The notes under the pieces: model-generated
Databases searched by the model: none
Told to the model about the DNA's origin: nothing
Seen by the model: only the letters and a program-made list of their open reading frames with translations
In this document: positions 22,454-35,011 of the stretch, piece after piece
Numbering within the stretch: position 1 is the stretch's first letter
How the letters are laid out: the number at the start of each line of letters is the position of its first letter
Program-made: the position numbers and the translations under genes
NCBI GenBank assembly: GCA_036971615.1
Contig: JAYKKR010000039.1
Coordinates: 124,001 to 188,000 of the forward strand
DNA: 64,000 nucleotides
Reading direction: 5' to 3'
Source of the DNA: Amyloporia xantha
Lineage: Eukaryota; Basidiomycota; Agaricomycetes; Polyporales; Adustoporiaceae

Positions 22454-22651
22454 ATGAGTTTCGATACTCCAACTTCAAGTCGCAGTTCAAGTCGCAGTCT
22501 TCAACGTTCAACGTCAATTCCACGAGAGCCACGGGCGCTCAGTCCCGTGACTTATCGAGCGTCACAACTTGTGAATACTGTCTGTCATGAGTGTCATCTT
22601 GTCATCCCAAATGACCTGTCATTTGGTTATCAATTTGCAGACGGTGTATGA
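22454..22651 (+). pseudogene. gene 5' end cut by inner arm junction (left)
   Basis: Starts with MSFDTPTSSRSSSRSLQRS, the same N terminus as the right-side ORF at 41581-42015. Homology stops at 22551, after about 32 shared codons; what follows (RASQLVNTVC...) is unrelated centre sequence and ends at 22651. It is therefore a truncated copy with a chance tail. Confidence 0.6.
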
Positions 22652-25600
22652 TGCTTACCAATCAGCTCCACTCCACTGCATCCGCAATGTTTACCCGATC
22701 ATGTGCCCGCTCGTGATTGGCTACGCGAGTGCACGCCGCCTTCTCATTGGCTGGGCCCTCTTCATGGAGTACAACACGTGATGCGCTCGCTGTCTATGTG
22801 ACTGTGCCACGTGACGGACTCGCGTCGAGGATCCCTTGAGGGCGTGTCGTCGTCCTATGGTATGACGCATCTCCGCGCTATCAGCTCATTCATCGCGGCG
22901 CGCATGACTGCAACTCGACCGCGGCATCACTCGCTCCAGGAGCGAATCGAGCAGGGGGAGAGTGTGCAAGACAGTGCGGCGGCGATGCATATAGATAGTG
23001 AGGCCGTAAATACGTTACGGAGTTGAACTTTGTATGCGCGGGAATCGAAATTAATCGGCAAATGTGTGTAGCTGAGTCGACCGTGTTCAAGGCCTCATGT
23101 GAGACCTAACGCAATCATGGCTTGAGGTCATTTGGGCTCGGGCGGGCGGAGCAGCGCCATCTCAAACCAAGTCATTCTTCCAGCGGATGTCTGTACGTGG
23201 GTGGTTTCTGCATCCGTGGTGCTTTTTGGAATGTCTGGCAATCGTGGTTCCTTTGCATGTCATCAAAATTATTTAGATTTGGGCAGAACATGAGTGCCGT
23301 CTCAACGCAGGTACGTATGAACTTTCTTCAGCATAAAATATAAAATAGGTGTGTTCTCGATTCGCGCGTGCGAGATTTGTCAGCTCATGTGGAAGTGCTC
23401 TAGACTTAGCGTTTGCCGTAAGATCTCGTAATAAGATGCATCCGTGGTTTCCGCGCATGTTGAGAGGTTCATGTTTTGGCATTCCGACAAGCGAGGGGGA
23501 CAAAAGCTGGGGTGTCGCAGTATCACTGCAAAATATTGGACCACGTAACACCGGTAACCCCCCCTCCCCCCAACTCCTGGTGAGTCGACTATCGACACGC
23601 TCATCGTTGATGATCTCACGGCGAACACTCTAGTCGACGTGAACGCTATGAGCTACTGTGCCGAGTATTCAACTTCAACTTCGGACTACAAGCACAAACT
23701 GACTGTTGTGGTTGTTCTAGAGCTATCCGTCTTACAGACCCCATCGCCGTATGTCCTCATTTGTTTGGAATGTGGTAAGAATTTGACTGCAGGCACCGAC
23801 GTGCCAGATTGGTGATTGTGTCGTCTTCTTTGAGGGCCCATTTGCGCGCTTTGGAAAAATAACCCGGCTCGAGATGGTTGAGGTAGGCATTGTATCCTAA
23901 TTATGAAGATATTTTCTGAATGACTTGCACAGAATATGCAGGTTGCAGTGATCGAAGTTAATGTGAATGATGGTGGAGAAATCTTGAAATTGCCGTTCGT
24001 ATCCCAGCGCTCCTCTGTATTGCTATTACATCTGACGGATTGTATCATCAATTTGCAGCATTAATTGCATTTCGAAAACTTCTTGAAATAAGGAGGAGTG
24101 CCGTTCCCCCTATGACTCTGAGATTACCTACTTTTATTCTCCTGTGTTCTCCGTATTTTCTCGTCGAACATGTACAGTTTACGCCTTGAGCATAGTAGCA
24201 GAAGCGAGTGCCAGATCGGAGAGCGCACCATTTGCTGTAACAGGATCTCTCGTGTGATTTGCTCATTAAAGGTCACACGTAAAGTCGGTTCTTCTGCTTT
24301 TGAGCACACAAAACAAAACTCCTCCTGATCGCCACCAGTATCCGATTGCACGACAGCCCGAAATCCTGTTACACGATGAGTTCGCCTTTCCTGTGATCGT
24401 TTCATTGGCGCCACTAACCAGTAAAAACGCATTTCGACCTATTACCGTCGGTACAATTGTAACATCGGGACAGATTCTTGAACGGGGGAGCCAAATTACG
24501 GGCGACACAAGCCGCATTTTGGATGAGTATGTTCGCCATCTGAGGCAGGATCTACGGTCAACCAGACAAAATGGTTTCGAACGCGTTCACTTAACATCGC
24601 ACGTGCCCCGATATCTGCCAAATGGGGTAATGAAATCCGAGCCACAGACTTTACAGCATCTGTCCGCAAACACTCGCTGTCTGTCTCTTTCCACGCATAG
24701 CTGAGGTGCTGCGTTCATACGAGGTTGTCCTCAGGGGGCCCTAGTAAGACTTCGAGTCTCATGGTCGATTCACCTGCACCGGTCCAACTGTATTGATTAC
24801 TGCGCAAACGCCTTTGTCCGGGAATGCTATAAAACTTCGCTCAAGGCCGTCGACAATTGCATTTGGACGCGTTGCAAGCATATAAGGCATCGTGCGATGT
24901 CCTCGGTGCAAGAGATATGGGATCAGGCAAGGCAATGGCTGTACTCTTTCGGTCAGCTTCGCCTACTCATGCTACATATAGTGCTTATTCGTGTTTAGGA
25001 TAGGAAAGTACTGGGTCGGCAAGCACCCTGATATCCAGGCCTCGTCCGCTATAGGGCGTCTGTCGTTGACGAGGAGGAGAGTGAGGTGCGCAAGGTGCAC
25101 GCGCTCGTGGGAGATCGGTGGTGGGATGGGGCTGACGTCCCAGTGCCCAAGTGTCTCCCGCCATGGCAGCTGCAGCAGAGCTGCCCTGTGGGAGGAAAGT
25201 CCCAGACTTGGGTACGCTATACCCATATACGCTGTTCATCACTACCTTCGCTCGTCTCGCGATAGCTCCAGTTCAAATTCGGGACCACTCTATCTGCTCT
25301 CCGGCGAAATAGCTAGTGGACGGCACGCGGGTCAAGTGGTATGTATTGTGCGGCAGCAAATGGCACGTGCTGGATAGTCTGTTCTGAGGATGCTCAGTTG
25401 GGTTAACCCTATTTACAGTCCGGTAAGACCGACCCAACTCTGTTCGTTCGAAACAGCTCACACCAGGATCGCAGCTACGGTCTCGAAACCCAATATACCT
25501 CGGATTGTTGATATGAACATGTAAACCTGCCAATGAGGATGTGATCCTTCCTGGAAGCTTCGTGTGCCACGCTCAGACAGCTTTGTTTCGGATTCTCGGC

Positions 25601-25761
25601 CATCACAAGAATTGCTGTGAGTTTTCGATTTAGTACATGCAAATTTGGGTGGTCCATGGCTCAATCAATGAATATCGCATCTCATCGTTATGGTACGGGG
25701 AATGCGCGATCTACGACCAATCTCTCTTATTAGCCTACATGGGTAGGTTCAGTTCACTGCC
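22652..25761. other. centre, left part: no confident gene
   Basis: Several frames of 70-134 codons, such as 22811-23026 (+), 23349-23633 (+), 24300-24704 (+) and 24991-25377 (+), but no recognised motif and no convincing exon chain. The 24300-24704 frame (PEILLHDEFAFPVIVSLAP...) reads most like protein. A C-run (ccccccctcccccc) lies at 23557-23572. Confidence 0.35.
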
Positions 25762-26106
25762 TCAGCGAATCAAGGGTGACTTACAACAGGACAGCTCGGC
25801 CAGCAAGTTCATTATCCCTCGACGTAGATGCACCAAACCGCACGGGTTGCGTTGGTCCACTCTCATCACGAGCATCTCTCCCTGCCATATTGCTCCATCA
25901 CTTTCGGAAAGGAGGGCGATGTTTACTGGTCGGTAAATATGTCGAGTGAAATATATCTTGAACAGAGGACCAGTGGTTGCGCCGTTGCTGACCTGAACAA
26001 TGCAGTCATGAATGAATAACTGTGCTCCCAGGAATTCTTCCACGAAGGGAAAACTGAGGTTATGGGTGTTTCTGGTATTGCCCGAAGATAATGTCGGCAC
26101 GCGCAC
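25762..26106 (-). CDS. hypothetical protein, probable exon
   Basis: An open frame of about 114 codons with a natural composition and no low complexity. It includes IYFTRHIYRPVNIALLSESDGAIWQGEMLVMR, quoted here only by its ends: RPVNIALL and WQGEMLVMR. A GTAAGT donor follows the Cys codon near 25787, so the gene probably continues downstream through an intron. I recall small agaricomycete proteins with a similar RPVNVLL...GDVLVMR pattern but cannot name a function. No signal peptide or membrane segment. Confidence 0.45.
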   Translation of the reverse strand: MRVPTLSSGNTRNTHNLSFPFVEEFLGAQLFIHDCIVQVSNGATTGPLFKIYFTRHIYRPVNIALLSESDGAIWQGEMLVMRVDQRNPCGLVHLRRGIMNLLAELSCCKSPLIR

Positions 26107-26420
26107 TAGATATGGCCGATTTCTGTCGAAACAGTAGAAGCGGGCTATGACCGTGTGTCGTACGATCTAGCTCTCAAGTAAGAGTTTAGTCTTGCCTTGC
26201 ACATACTTGTACTCACCTGGTCTCGTGCTGGACGCGACCTTGAGGAAGGCATCTTGAGTGGATGTCTCAGTAGGACCTCGATATGCGTAGCTGGGGCAGG
26301 TTGTTCGGAATCTGATGAAGACATTGATATGGGTTCCGCAGGCAGTGGCTTCGCCTCGCTCGACTCTATTTCTCTACCTTATACAAGCTGCCTGCTTCTT
26401 CCGGCAGACATAACATGCTG

Positions 26421-26617
26421 CGCCTTCGCAATCTCAGATCGACGGATCTCCTTTGCTCACCCTGCTAATCATCCCGAATAGAAGACATCACGGTCATTGT
26501 TCCCCATTCCGTGCACGTGTATGTTGCGCCTTCGTAATCTCAGATCGACGGACCTCCTTTGCTCCTCCTGCTAGACATCCCGAATGGAGCATATCATGGC
26601 CATTGTTCCCCATTCCG
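26421..26617. repeat. imperfect direct repeat, about 91 bp, period 106
   Basis: 26421-26511 recurs at 26527-26617 with a few substitutions; both start cgccttcg and end ttccccattccg. Two copies only, in noncoding sequence. Confidence 0.8.
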
Positions 26618-26764
26618 GGTCTAGCACCTTGATGAATCTACCCGCAAACAAAGGCAATTATGGGAATGGATGAGCCGTATGGCTGGCTAGTATAATCAGC
26701 ATAGAGCCGCCCTCTTGCTCAATTTTTCACCCCCCTCCATTCCTCTCAGCTGACGCGCCATAGA

Positions 26765-27079
26765 ATGACGAATACAAACATGTCGCAGACGACTACATTG
26801 TCGCGTTGGATCGAGCTATCTATTCGCCTCTTGATCTGCTATCTTACAATACATGCAATTTTGACGTGCCCCCAGGATGTGCATTTCCGGTCTCAAATCT
26901 GTCGCTCTTTACTTTGGTACAGAGAAAAGATCCTTCGCGGACCCTTCCTCCTGCGCCTTCAATCTACTTTCCTTGACCTTGCGACTCGATTGCTCAACTG
27001 TCTCGGACTTGACCTACTCGAGGGATGGCGAGTCATGAGCAACGCGCTAGACCACTTGTCGGTCTGCTTTTCAAGGTAA
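26765..27079 (+). CDS. hypothetical ORF, membrane-like
   Basis: A 104-codon frame with an ATG, a hydrophobic stretch near residues 18-35 (LSIRLLICYLTIHAILTC) and a Leu-rich second half. Not recognised, and no partner exon is evident. Could be a chance frame. Confidence 0.2.
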   Translation: MTNTNMSQTTTLSRWIELSIRLLICYLTIHAILTCPQDVHFRSQICRSLLWYREKILRGPFLLRLQSTFLDLATRLLNCLGLDLLEGWRVMSNALDHLSVCFSR

Positions 27080-27995
27080 TGCCTAGATGCTCCAATTCTT
27101 TTCGTCAATGGTTCTCAGATGCTAGTTTAATAGGTTTATCGACGCCTGAACTACCGAAATACGCACTTGGTCACTGATCAACCATTTCGATCAATGGTAA
27201 ATCATTCTGTACCTGACCCTTGAGGCAAACCGCGGTAACTGGGGCCGTTGTTAGGTCACGGCTCTCTGCCATCCGATTTTTCTTTATTTCCATTGCGTTC
27301 TCAGTTTTTTCGATGTTACATGTACTTCGTGCTACTATCGTTACGTCAAAAATTCGTAGCTGCCAGTGACAGGGCTTTATTCAATATAGCAGAAGGGCAG
27401 CTGTTTAAATATCGCCGCATTGTCGCCGGACCTAGCACCGGCAGGAGATAGTTGTGAAGAGGTAGGTTTGGTGTCAGCTTCAAGAAGGCATCGACTCTGG
27501 AGGGACATGAAGCACTGCCTACACGCCGCAGGAACGACTTTGTAGGACATGGGATCTGGTTGATCCGATGGAAGGTATAATAATTTGAGCAGCTGTGAAA
27601 TACATCAGCCTTAGACGTGGACAGGGTGAAGAGCGCAGAATATACCATTCGACGTCTTTTGAGATGGGTTTAATCAAGCACAGTGGCAACGGAGATACTT
27701 GATATAAGTGCGATTGCATGGTCTACGTAGCAGACATCTATCGAAAAGAGGGAATTGACTTTGGTTCAAGCAGTTTTCCATTCAGATAGACTTGCCTTGA
27801 CGAATTTGATCCCCGCTTCTATCTACGTTTTCATGAGTCACAACAGTTTCATGACAGACATAATATCGTGCAACGTTTCGTTGGAACCATTTCACGTAGC
27901 TTTAGCGTCCGAGTCGGACTACTAGTTAATGAGAGCAGCGTCCTATGTGACCACCACCACCACTGCCGCCCCCGCCGCCAATACCACGACAATAA
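27080..27995. other. centre spacer
   Basis: Nothing supportable beyond short frames. A (cca/ccg)-rich tract lies at 27951-27981. Confidence 0.4.
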
Positions 27996-28906
27996 CTAAC
28001 ATTCGTAGAGATAGAGAGACCGGGAAATGATGTCCGACACCTTCGCTACAGTAGTACTCGCATAGGATCCTCTATCCATCGCGTTTAGCTTCACCGCGAG
28101 GGGCGTTTTGCGGATACACCGGCTGCACTCACACAATACGTCTCCCTGCTCAACGAACAGAGACTCATTGATCTCAATGAGTCCATGTATAATATTGAGT
28201 GCCCGGATGAGAATATCCATATCGCTTGAAGACAATGTTGTCCGCAGTGATAGGCCGTCCACTGAAAGCCGTCTTGCTTCTCGTTCCCGTTTGTCATCAG
28301 TATCTAATTGTTCCAATGCATAGTCGAAATCAGCTGAAAATACCAAAAGGACTTGTAAATGTCGCTGCGGCATAAACTTCACCGGATTTGTGCATACCAT
28401 CGGAAATAAGAGTAGTGCTGACGGCGTCGCAGATGTTTTTCAAATCAGACAAAGCAGTCAATAGGATATCGCTCCAGCGCATTTCTGCGTAGCATTCATC
28501 TGCCTGCAATAAGAAGGAAATCAACACCTCTTTCAGCGGGAATGGAACAAAATCGAGATAGTGCAATATTAAAAGACAAACTGACATCCAAGCTCGCGCA
28601 CATGTTCTTCTCCAACTTATTTAAGGAAAGTAGCAGGCATTTTTGGTAGGAGACATAATGGCCATAAAGACGTTCTTTTCCTGAGAGAAGTCGAGCTTTC
28701 GCATCCAGGAAAGTGGGCCAATCACGAACGTCGGATGGAAGCGCGAGATATACAGTTGCCCTACGCAGATAACTGTCGCTTGCACCATGAATCCCAATGC
28801 CCGAGTTAGAGTTAATACGAAGATTGTCGACTGCGCTGCCAAAGAGGCTCTTCACACGATTGAAGGTGTCGAAACGTGAGGGACCGGTGTACCGACATCG
28901 GCTGTG
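27996..28906 (-). CDS. spliced hypothetical protein, 5' incomplete
   Basis: Three exons join in frame: 28906-28586, 28503-28398 and 28333-27996, with introns of 82 and 64 nt and phases 0 and 1, giving at least 254 residues. The protein is mostly alpha-helical in look, with RSDSYLRRATVYLAL-like and EMRWSDILLTALSDLKNI segments and an acidic stretch ALEQLDTDDKREREARR. Cys pairs (CECSRC) occur near the C terminus. No start codon in the first exon, so at least one exon lies upstream. I do not recognise the family. Frame agreement across three exons is the main support. Confidence 0.55.
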
Positions 28907-29771
28907 CTATTGGTAGATTGCTAAGCATAGTAAGCTTCAACCGTGACCAACGTAAGCCGGCATCACACCTACACAGTAAAGAGACTAGTCTGCACCGCAC
29001 CGGATCTCGAGCAGGTGTACGTCATAAGAAATCAGCAGGAGCTGCATCTCCAAGTTCTCGAGAAGAAAGATAAATATATATTTGACTCACGCTGTGATTG
29101 GTGGCATGACCTGCTTTACAACAGCGCATATCTACATTTGTCGGGCAATCACATATTAGTACACGTTCTGAGGCCTATTCCCTAGACCACAAGAACGCTT
29201 ACATATTTGGACAAAGATGTACATCGAACACTTGAAGATAATTGGGTAACGCCTCTTTTAGGTGGTGAGTTGCGCGCATCTCATCGAACGGTAAGATGTA
29301 TCTCTTGGGACAACATTCCCTGTATGTAAAATTGACCAGATGCGTCGTATTTTGATCTGACGATTTGCGGGACCGCTCTGATTCTGATCGATCCCAGTCA
29401 TGGACTAAACCAGCGCTTCTGATTTGGGATCAAGGACGATGATAGCCTGAAAAGCAGTCTTATTGTTACCCTATAATGGCCTGAAGCCGACCGACTGAGT
29501 AACTCCAGTCTGATGTGGCCATTAATGGTGCGTGTCTCATTGTTCTCTCTTTTCGGATGCGAGGAGATATGACCTTGCAACGCGTGACCATCAGAAGAAA
29601 CACTTTAGATCTCAATGTTGAGCTAACTTACGTGACTTTATTAACATGGAAAGAGCGTCGGCACCTGTCTCAAAAGATGGCAGAAGGTTTAAGCCTGACA
29701 TTCGTAGGGTTCATTGCCCTCAACAGTCTCAAACCTGGCCGCCGCCAGACCACAACGCTAACCAATGAATA
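28907..29771. other. centre spacer
   Basis: Short frames only; may contain the missing 5' exon of the gene ending at 27996. The frame at 29515-29838 (+) has no recognised features. Confidence 0.4.
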
Positions 29772-32423
29772 TCAAGGAATATCAAGTGCCTGTACTTTAA
29801 GCAACAGCTCCTCTAGACCCATTCTCGGCTTCATTTGAAGAAGACCCCTCTCCAAGCGCGTACAACGGCTCAAATAGAGTGGATGATAACAATCCAACGG
29901 CAAACCTGAAGGCCCCGAACTCTTGTGGCGGACTCGATACGTGCGGTGCCTGGTACGAATTGGATTACCATTAGGGTTGCGCGTGGCGGCGTGTATCAAA
30001 TCGAGATGTCGGTAGAGATGAACAAGGGCAGCAGCTCGCCAGGGCTTTTCGAAAACAGCGTATTGCCGAGCTTGACCTGGCAGTGTTTCCATCTGCTCAT
30101 CGGAACTAATCCCTGCTGTTCCAACCATGTTGACCATTTCATAGACGAGACCGCCTAATGGCGCAGGTATGTGTGCCGCAGCATTGCGACGATTGCGGAA
30201 AGTCTGGTCATTCAATATTAGTTTTGTGCAGCTGTACGAATGAATCGACGTGCGGTTCCTATCCTGCTGTTCCGGGAATAGTGTTTGGCCTGCGCAATGA
30301 CTTGCTGAGTCGGTGGTGGATTCTGCTGAGTAAGCCAACATTTCTTCAGATGTGCGAGGTGGCTGCGGTACAGCTCCACTATCTTTTCCCGCAACCGACA
30401 CTGTTCTGGGATCAATTCGATCCTATATTTTCCTGCTCTGATACACGATGAGAGATCTCGGATAAACGCGTCTTCAATACATAAGTTGTAAACCGACGTG
30501 GGTGGTTTACGCCAGTCAAAACGAAACGGCTTCGGGAGAGAGCGACCACTGTTGATCGTCTCAATCACATGATTCATCGCATCACCTGTGGGGGCATCGG
30601 GTAGCCGCTTGGAGTTTGAGAAGCCAAACGTGAGGGCAACATGAGTACGGATGCTCCTCTAAAAGGAGTGGTACATGAGACTATATTTCTACGCTCCTAT
30701 AGAAGTACTGAAACATGCAGACGTACTCTAAGATAATTGGCACTAGAGTCTTTGCCTTGCTTGCTGCCACCTACAGGTGGACCGGAGCGTCCATCCCTTC
30801 CATGTGCTGCAGATTGTGTCCTTTGGAGGCGACGCACATCTTCGGCCATGACAGCCCAGCGCGCGCTGTTTTCACGCTGGAAAAGTGCGAAGTTCTCATG
30901 ATGCTCCTTCAACCTATCAGTTAAGTCTTCCAGCTTGGAATACAGCTGAGACAGGCCAAGATTGGAGGCCTGGCATTGATAAGCACTTCAATGCAGAGGT
31001 GTAGTCGCATGTGGGACTTACTTGGACATGGGAACGGGACAGCCCCTCGGAAGTCCGATGCTGCCACAAGATCATGTCAGCTCGCAAGAAGAGCGCTGTA
31101 GATGTGTGCCGCACCGTTGGAGAGACCCGGCTCTCCAATATCTCAGGTGTCAAATCCGGGTAGGTGTCTACGTCCATATCGTTGCTTTCGTACTGAGGAC
31201 TTATGTCAGCCAGAACGTAAGCACAGATGCAGAATTCTGATACATTATTCGCAAACACAGGGCTACCAATATGCGGGTAGCGAGAATCGGAGTAAAGATC
31301 TTGGTCGACATCCATCGGTGCATTCTGTGCGGATGCCTAAGCAAAATCTGAATTGAATACAAGGGAGGTGGAGTTGTCTCAACGTACGCCAGGATGTGGT
31401 AAGTCATATCTTTCGGCTTGGCTAGGCGTATCCCTAGCATCATTCTGCAGGTTCGCGTTAGAGGCGATCGGACTGATTATCTGCGAGGAACCTTACCTGT
31501 GCCATTCCAGCGTCGTCGGCTGGGGCTGCCATAGTTTCAACGGAGCGGTGGATCTGATGCGTATCGAATCAGTATCAGACAGGGGAACAGTCAAGTGCAG
31601 CGACACACATGAGTTAGTGAATGAAACCAGCTTCTTTCTTCACCCATATCACGTACGTGATTTCCGGTAGAGTCACGAGTAAGACGATGTGAGGAGTTTG
31701 CAGTCTGTAGATAGGCATTCATGCAGAAAATAGAACATCGTTGCTTTGGAAGGACGTACCATATAATCCGCAGAGAGAGTGCTTGTACGCATGGGAGATT
31801 GGGAGCCTCCAGGCACCTGTTAGCAGCTTCAGTACTATGGGCTGTAGTGAACAATGAACTCATCTGACGTGACGAGGCGGGAAGGACCGCTCTTGTTGTC
31901 CCATTTCTGCACGCAGAGGTGAACTAAGATCATGAATATCTGGCGAACATATCCAAGAACGGTGATGGTATTCAGAGACAACTTGCGCTGATTCTGAATG
32001 GAAGCCCTGACCCGCTCGCACGGGGATTGGTGATAAGATCCCAGGTGGAGCAGCACTGGCTTGTGGTACTGTCCTGTAGTATTCGCTGTTCGACGGTGAC
32101 GACTGAAGCCAAGAGCCGCCGGACGGTAAAGGAGATTTGAGCGAAGAACTGCCGTCAACCAGTGACGCGTACGGAGACTTGAGCCAGGAGCTATCGCCAA
32201 CGAGCGAGGGTGAGGGTGATTTGAGCCAGGATCTACGGTAAACCAGTGACGGCGATCGGATCCAGGGCCCGTCACCAGACCTTGGTGAAGGGGACCGAAG
32301 CCAGAGGACCCCACTGCTGTCGCTAGGTAGCATTCTGGACACGGACCGGCCATCAGATAACCACGATCGAGACCGAGGGCCACCATCTGACGATTGAAGC
32401 CAAGAGCCAACATCGCTTGACAT
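29772..32423 (-). CDS. agaricomycete 'GxSSDE...KPWR' family protein
   Basis: Multi-exon gene of unknown function. The first ATG (32423) opens a Ser/Pro-rich exon with repeated SWLKSP or SWLQSS units. Later exons are about 31327-31243 (MDVDQDLYSD), 31191-about 31021 (acidic, ending SRSHVQ), 30969-30727 (coiled-coil, EDLTDRLKEHHENFALF), about 30590-30220 (helical, IRDLSSCIRAGKYRIEL) and about 30190-29772. The last exon carries GTAGISSDEQ then KPWRAAALVHLYRHLDL and a GLP motif, which I recall as conserved in a large agaricomycete family of unknown role. Some junctions (near 31860, 30720, 30215) are ambiguous. No nuclease or transposase motif seen. Confident that the region is coding; the exact model is tentative. 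Confidence 0.5.
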
Positions 32424-33040
32424 GATAGGACGTACCTGCGAACATATGGTGCCGTCGAAAGTGACGAGATATAACTGCTCAGTAGCTAGCGCATGATGGT
32501 AGCTGCGCGAGAGGAGACGAAACGCTCTTGACGCATATGACTCGGACCTTCCAGGGGCGGATCGGCCTACCAAATGAGAAGTAATTCACTGAAGAGACTA
32601 CATTGACAATACGTACGCTCGCAATAGGTCTGTGTATTTAGTTAATGAGGTGCGCATGTAGGTCAGGTCGCGCTTTCGTGTGGTTTCCGGTCTAATACAT
32701 CGGCGTTGGTCTTTCGTTTGGGGTTTCGGGCAACAGTTGTTGTTGTAAGGCATCTGACCCCAATCGGGTCGCTTGCCTAAAATAGTAATCTCAGCGGTTT
32801 CCGATGGGACCACCAATTCTTGCGGGTTCTATATGTATATAAATGAGCGCGCATTCTCTCTGAACCTAGCCCAAGTTCGAGTCTTTGCAAATTCTGAGCC
32901 TACGACAGGAACCGCAACACACTTAACAGAAAGCTCGTCAGCTTGGTCATTCCAATTCCAATCTCCATCCTTTCGCGTCTGGTAGGCACTCGAGCCTGTT
33001 TATATTTCCAGATAACTCTAGTTTGAATGATGCGCAGGGG

Positions 33041-34302
33041 TGAGGGCACCAGCGAAACATCGATCGCAGCGATGTCGCGGATATCTCGTGACCCACGTCG
33101 GAAGTACGATGCCTATCCGCAGGTGCGATATACTATGTTCTCGCCCAGGAACATTAATTCATTCTATTTTGTGAAATAGATTAGGGCTACGTCTGTCTTG
33201 TATTCTGTAGGTTCCCTGTCTTGACCATGGAAGTGGTGTCGTTTTTGAAAACTTGAATGGTCCGTTCAGACAGGAGTCAGAGGCGACGGCGGAACATCTA
33301 CCGACTCATCAGACAGCACTTTACATTCTAGCGACGGACATGCCTCAGATACCGCAAGAAACGTAGGTTACGCACTCTTCTCAAGATAATTTTGGATCGA
33401 CCAATGATAATCCCATCATACACAGTTCTCTAGTGTCGCTCTGAGACGGACGGCATCCGTGTATCCAATTCTAGATGCCCGCGCTGTTGTTCCGAGTTAT
33501 AATCAAACACATGCTAGCGTACGTCGTCGTCCATAACACTCAGATATAATAAGTGTTGATTTCTGGTAAAACTTACCTGCAGCCCGCTGATCAGGGAGCA
33601 TTAAGTATGAACGATGCCGTAAGTTGTGGGATGAATGAAGGAGATTAGGCGTTGACGACACCTGTAGGACCCAGCTGAAGCGCGAGAAATGTCCGCAAGT
33701 CCGCGCCGGATCTCTCCGCAACAGCTGTCGCAGACCGACGTCTCCAACGCAGACATTTTAGAGCAAGAGCTCAAGAGCAAGAGGCGTCAGCCTCGCTCGC
33801 CGGTGCGTCTTGTGTGCCCCGCCTCGCGCATAGAACGTTGAAGATTCTGCTGATTGAAACAGCCGCATCACAAGAGGAACATACATCTGACAATCCCATG
33901 AGGGCATCTACGGTGCAGTGTCATCTTACTCATCAATGTTCAAAGTACTAAATGGGGGCCAGTTGACTGCTTCGAGCTCGGCTGTGGCAGGAACACCTAC
34001 TCCGAGCTCAGCTGTTGCAGGAACGCCTGCTCTGCACATGGCCTCCCGCCAAGAATCATTCTTGTCCGTTTGTGCAGCCGATCCTTCGACCATCACACAA
34101 GTCTGACCAGTCCTGCAGTACCGTTATACCACAGGAGTCCAATGCAGTTTTTCCTCCTCACTTCGCTAATACTGTCATCCCCTGTGACGAAGTCAGCGAA
34201 CCGGACGCGCAGGCATCCCTTCGCGAGGACTTCCCTAGGCCAGAGAACTCCGTTGTTGAAGGGTCAACGCGTAGCTCTCGAAGGTATTATGCTCGGTCAT
34301 GA
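33041..34302 (+). CDS. exon fragments of an unknown gene
   Basis: Exon-like stretches: about 33041-33120 (ISRDPRRKYDAYPQ, followed by GTGCGA), about 33212-33365 (CLDHGSGVVFENLNGPF, ending in TAG) and 33918-34302. The last includes two copies of a SSAVAGTP unit and a polar region (EDFPRPENSVVEG). Frames do not fully join, so this may be one decayed gene or pieces of two. Not recognised. Confidence 0.3.
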
Positions 34303-35011
34303 GAGGAAATCGCCCGTCACTAAGCACTAGAATAGGACCATACACCTTGCTCAGATACTCGAAGACGCGCCCGCGCGAGGGGGCTCCCGAGAGGGAGTGT
34401 CGTTTACAGCGACTAGAAGGTGTGAAAATACAGAGACTGAATGTCAGGGATTTACTGGCTTACCTCTGATGCCAGGAGTCTTAGGCTAGCGCAGAAAGAA
34501 TCCGAAAGGCTTGTCAACAAACCAACTGATATAAGCCGGCCTCCGGCTCCAACAGCAGCTAGGAGGTTCACACCGTATTCGCGGGCATCCCGGCACAAGA
34601 AGTGTGTGTGCTATGATATTTTGTCGGGCTCATTCATTCATTCATTCTGCATTTTGCAGGCAACCTAATGCGGGCGTTGGTGTTTGATACTTACCTCCTT
34701 TGATGCCGCGTCACTCTGGTCGATACAGCCAAGTTCCTTCTCCATGTGCAGTCCGCGTTTCCTGCCTTTATGGGTCATGTCTGCGTACTTGTAGTTGAGT
34801 GTTTCGGAGGGGCCTTGGATACCGTCAATGTATCAGAGTTGATCTCTTTTGTCGGATTACCTGAACCATGACCTGGTGCATGGGAAGACATTATGTATTT
34901 CTCAGATACGATTCACATCTATATCTGCCCTCATCTTCGGGAACACTCATACTGTAGTACACGAAGCTGCCGGAGGACACGAGGACCATGACCGCGTAAT
35001 AAGCATTGTCA
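34303..35011. other. centre spacer
   Basis: Short frames only. A 98-codon plus-strand frame at 34849-35145 overlaps the better supported minus-strand exons and is taken as a shadow. Confidence 0.4.

Larger units (their letters stand above)
4061..22551 (+). repeat. left arm of giant inverted repeat
   Basis: The reverse complement of this segment is found at 41918-60456. The outer limit was set by alignment: identity starts at 4061 (paired with 60456) and is lost outside it. The inner limit is 22551, paired with 41918; the next base differs and homology stops. Most stretches I compared are identical apart from 1-2 base indels. The exception is 4459-about 6250, where substitutions reach several percent. 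Net length differs by 48 bp, explained mainly by six extra 21-bp units on the right (+126) and one extra 79-bp unit on the left (+79). Confidence 0.97.

Noticed and set aside
4061..22551. TET/JBP genes, which accompany some fungal KDZ transposons
   Set aside because: No HxD...H dioxygenase motif seen in any frame near the transposase in either arm.
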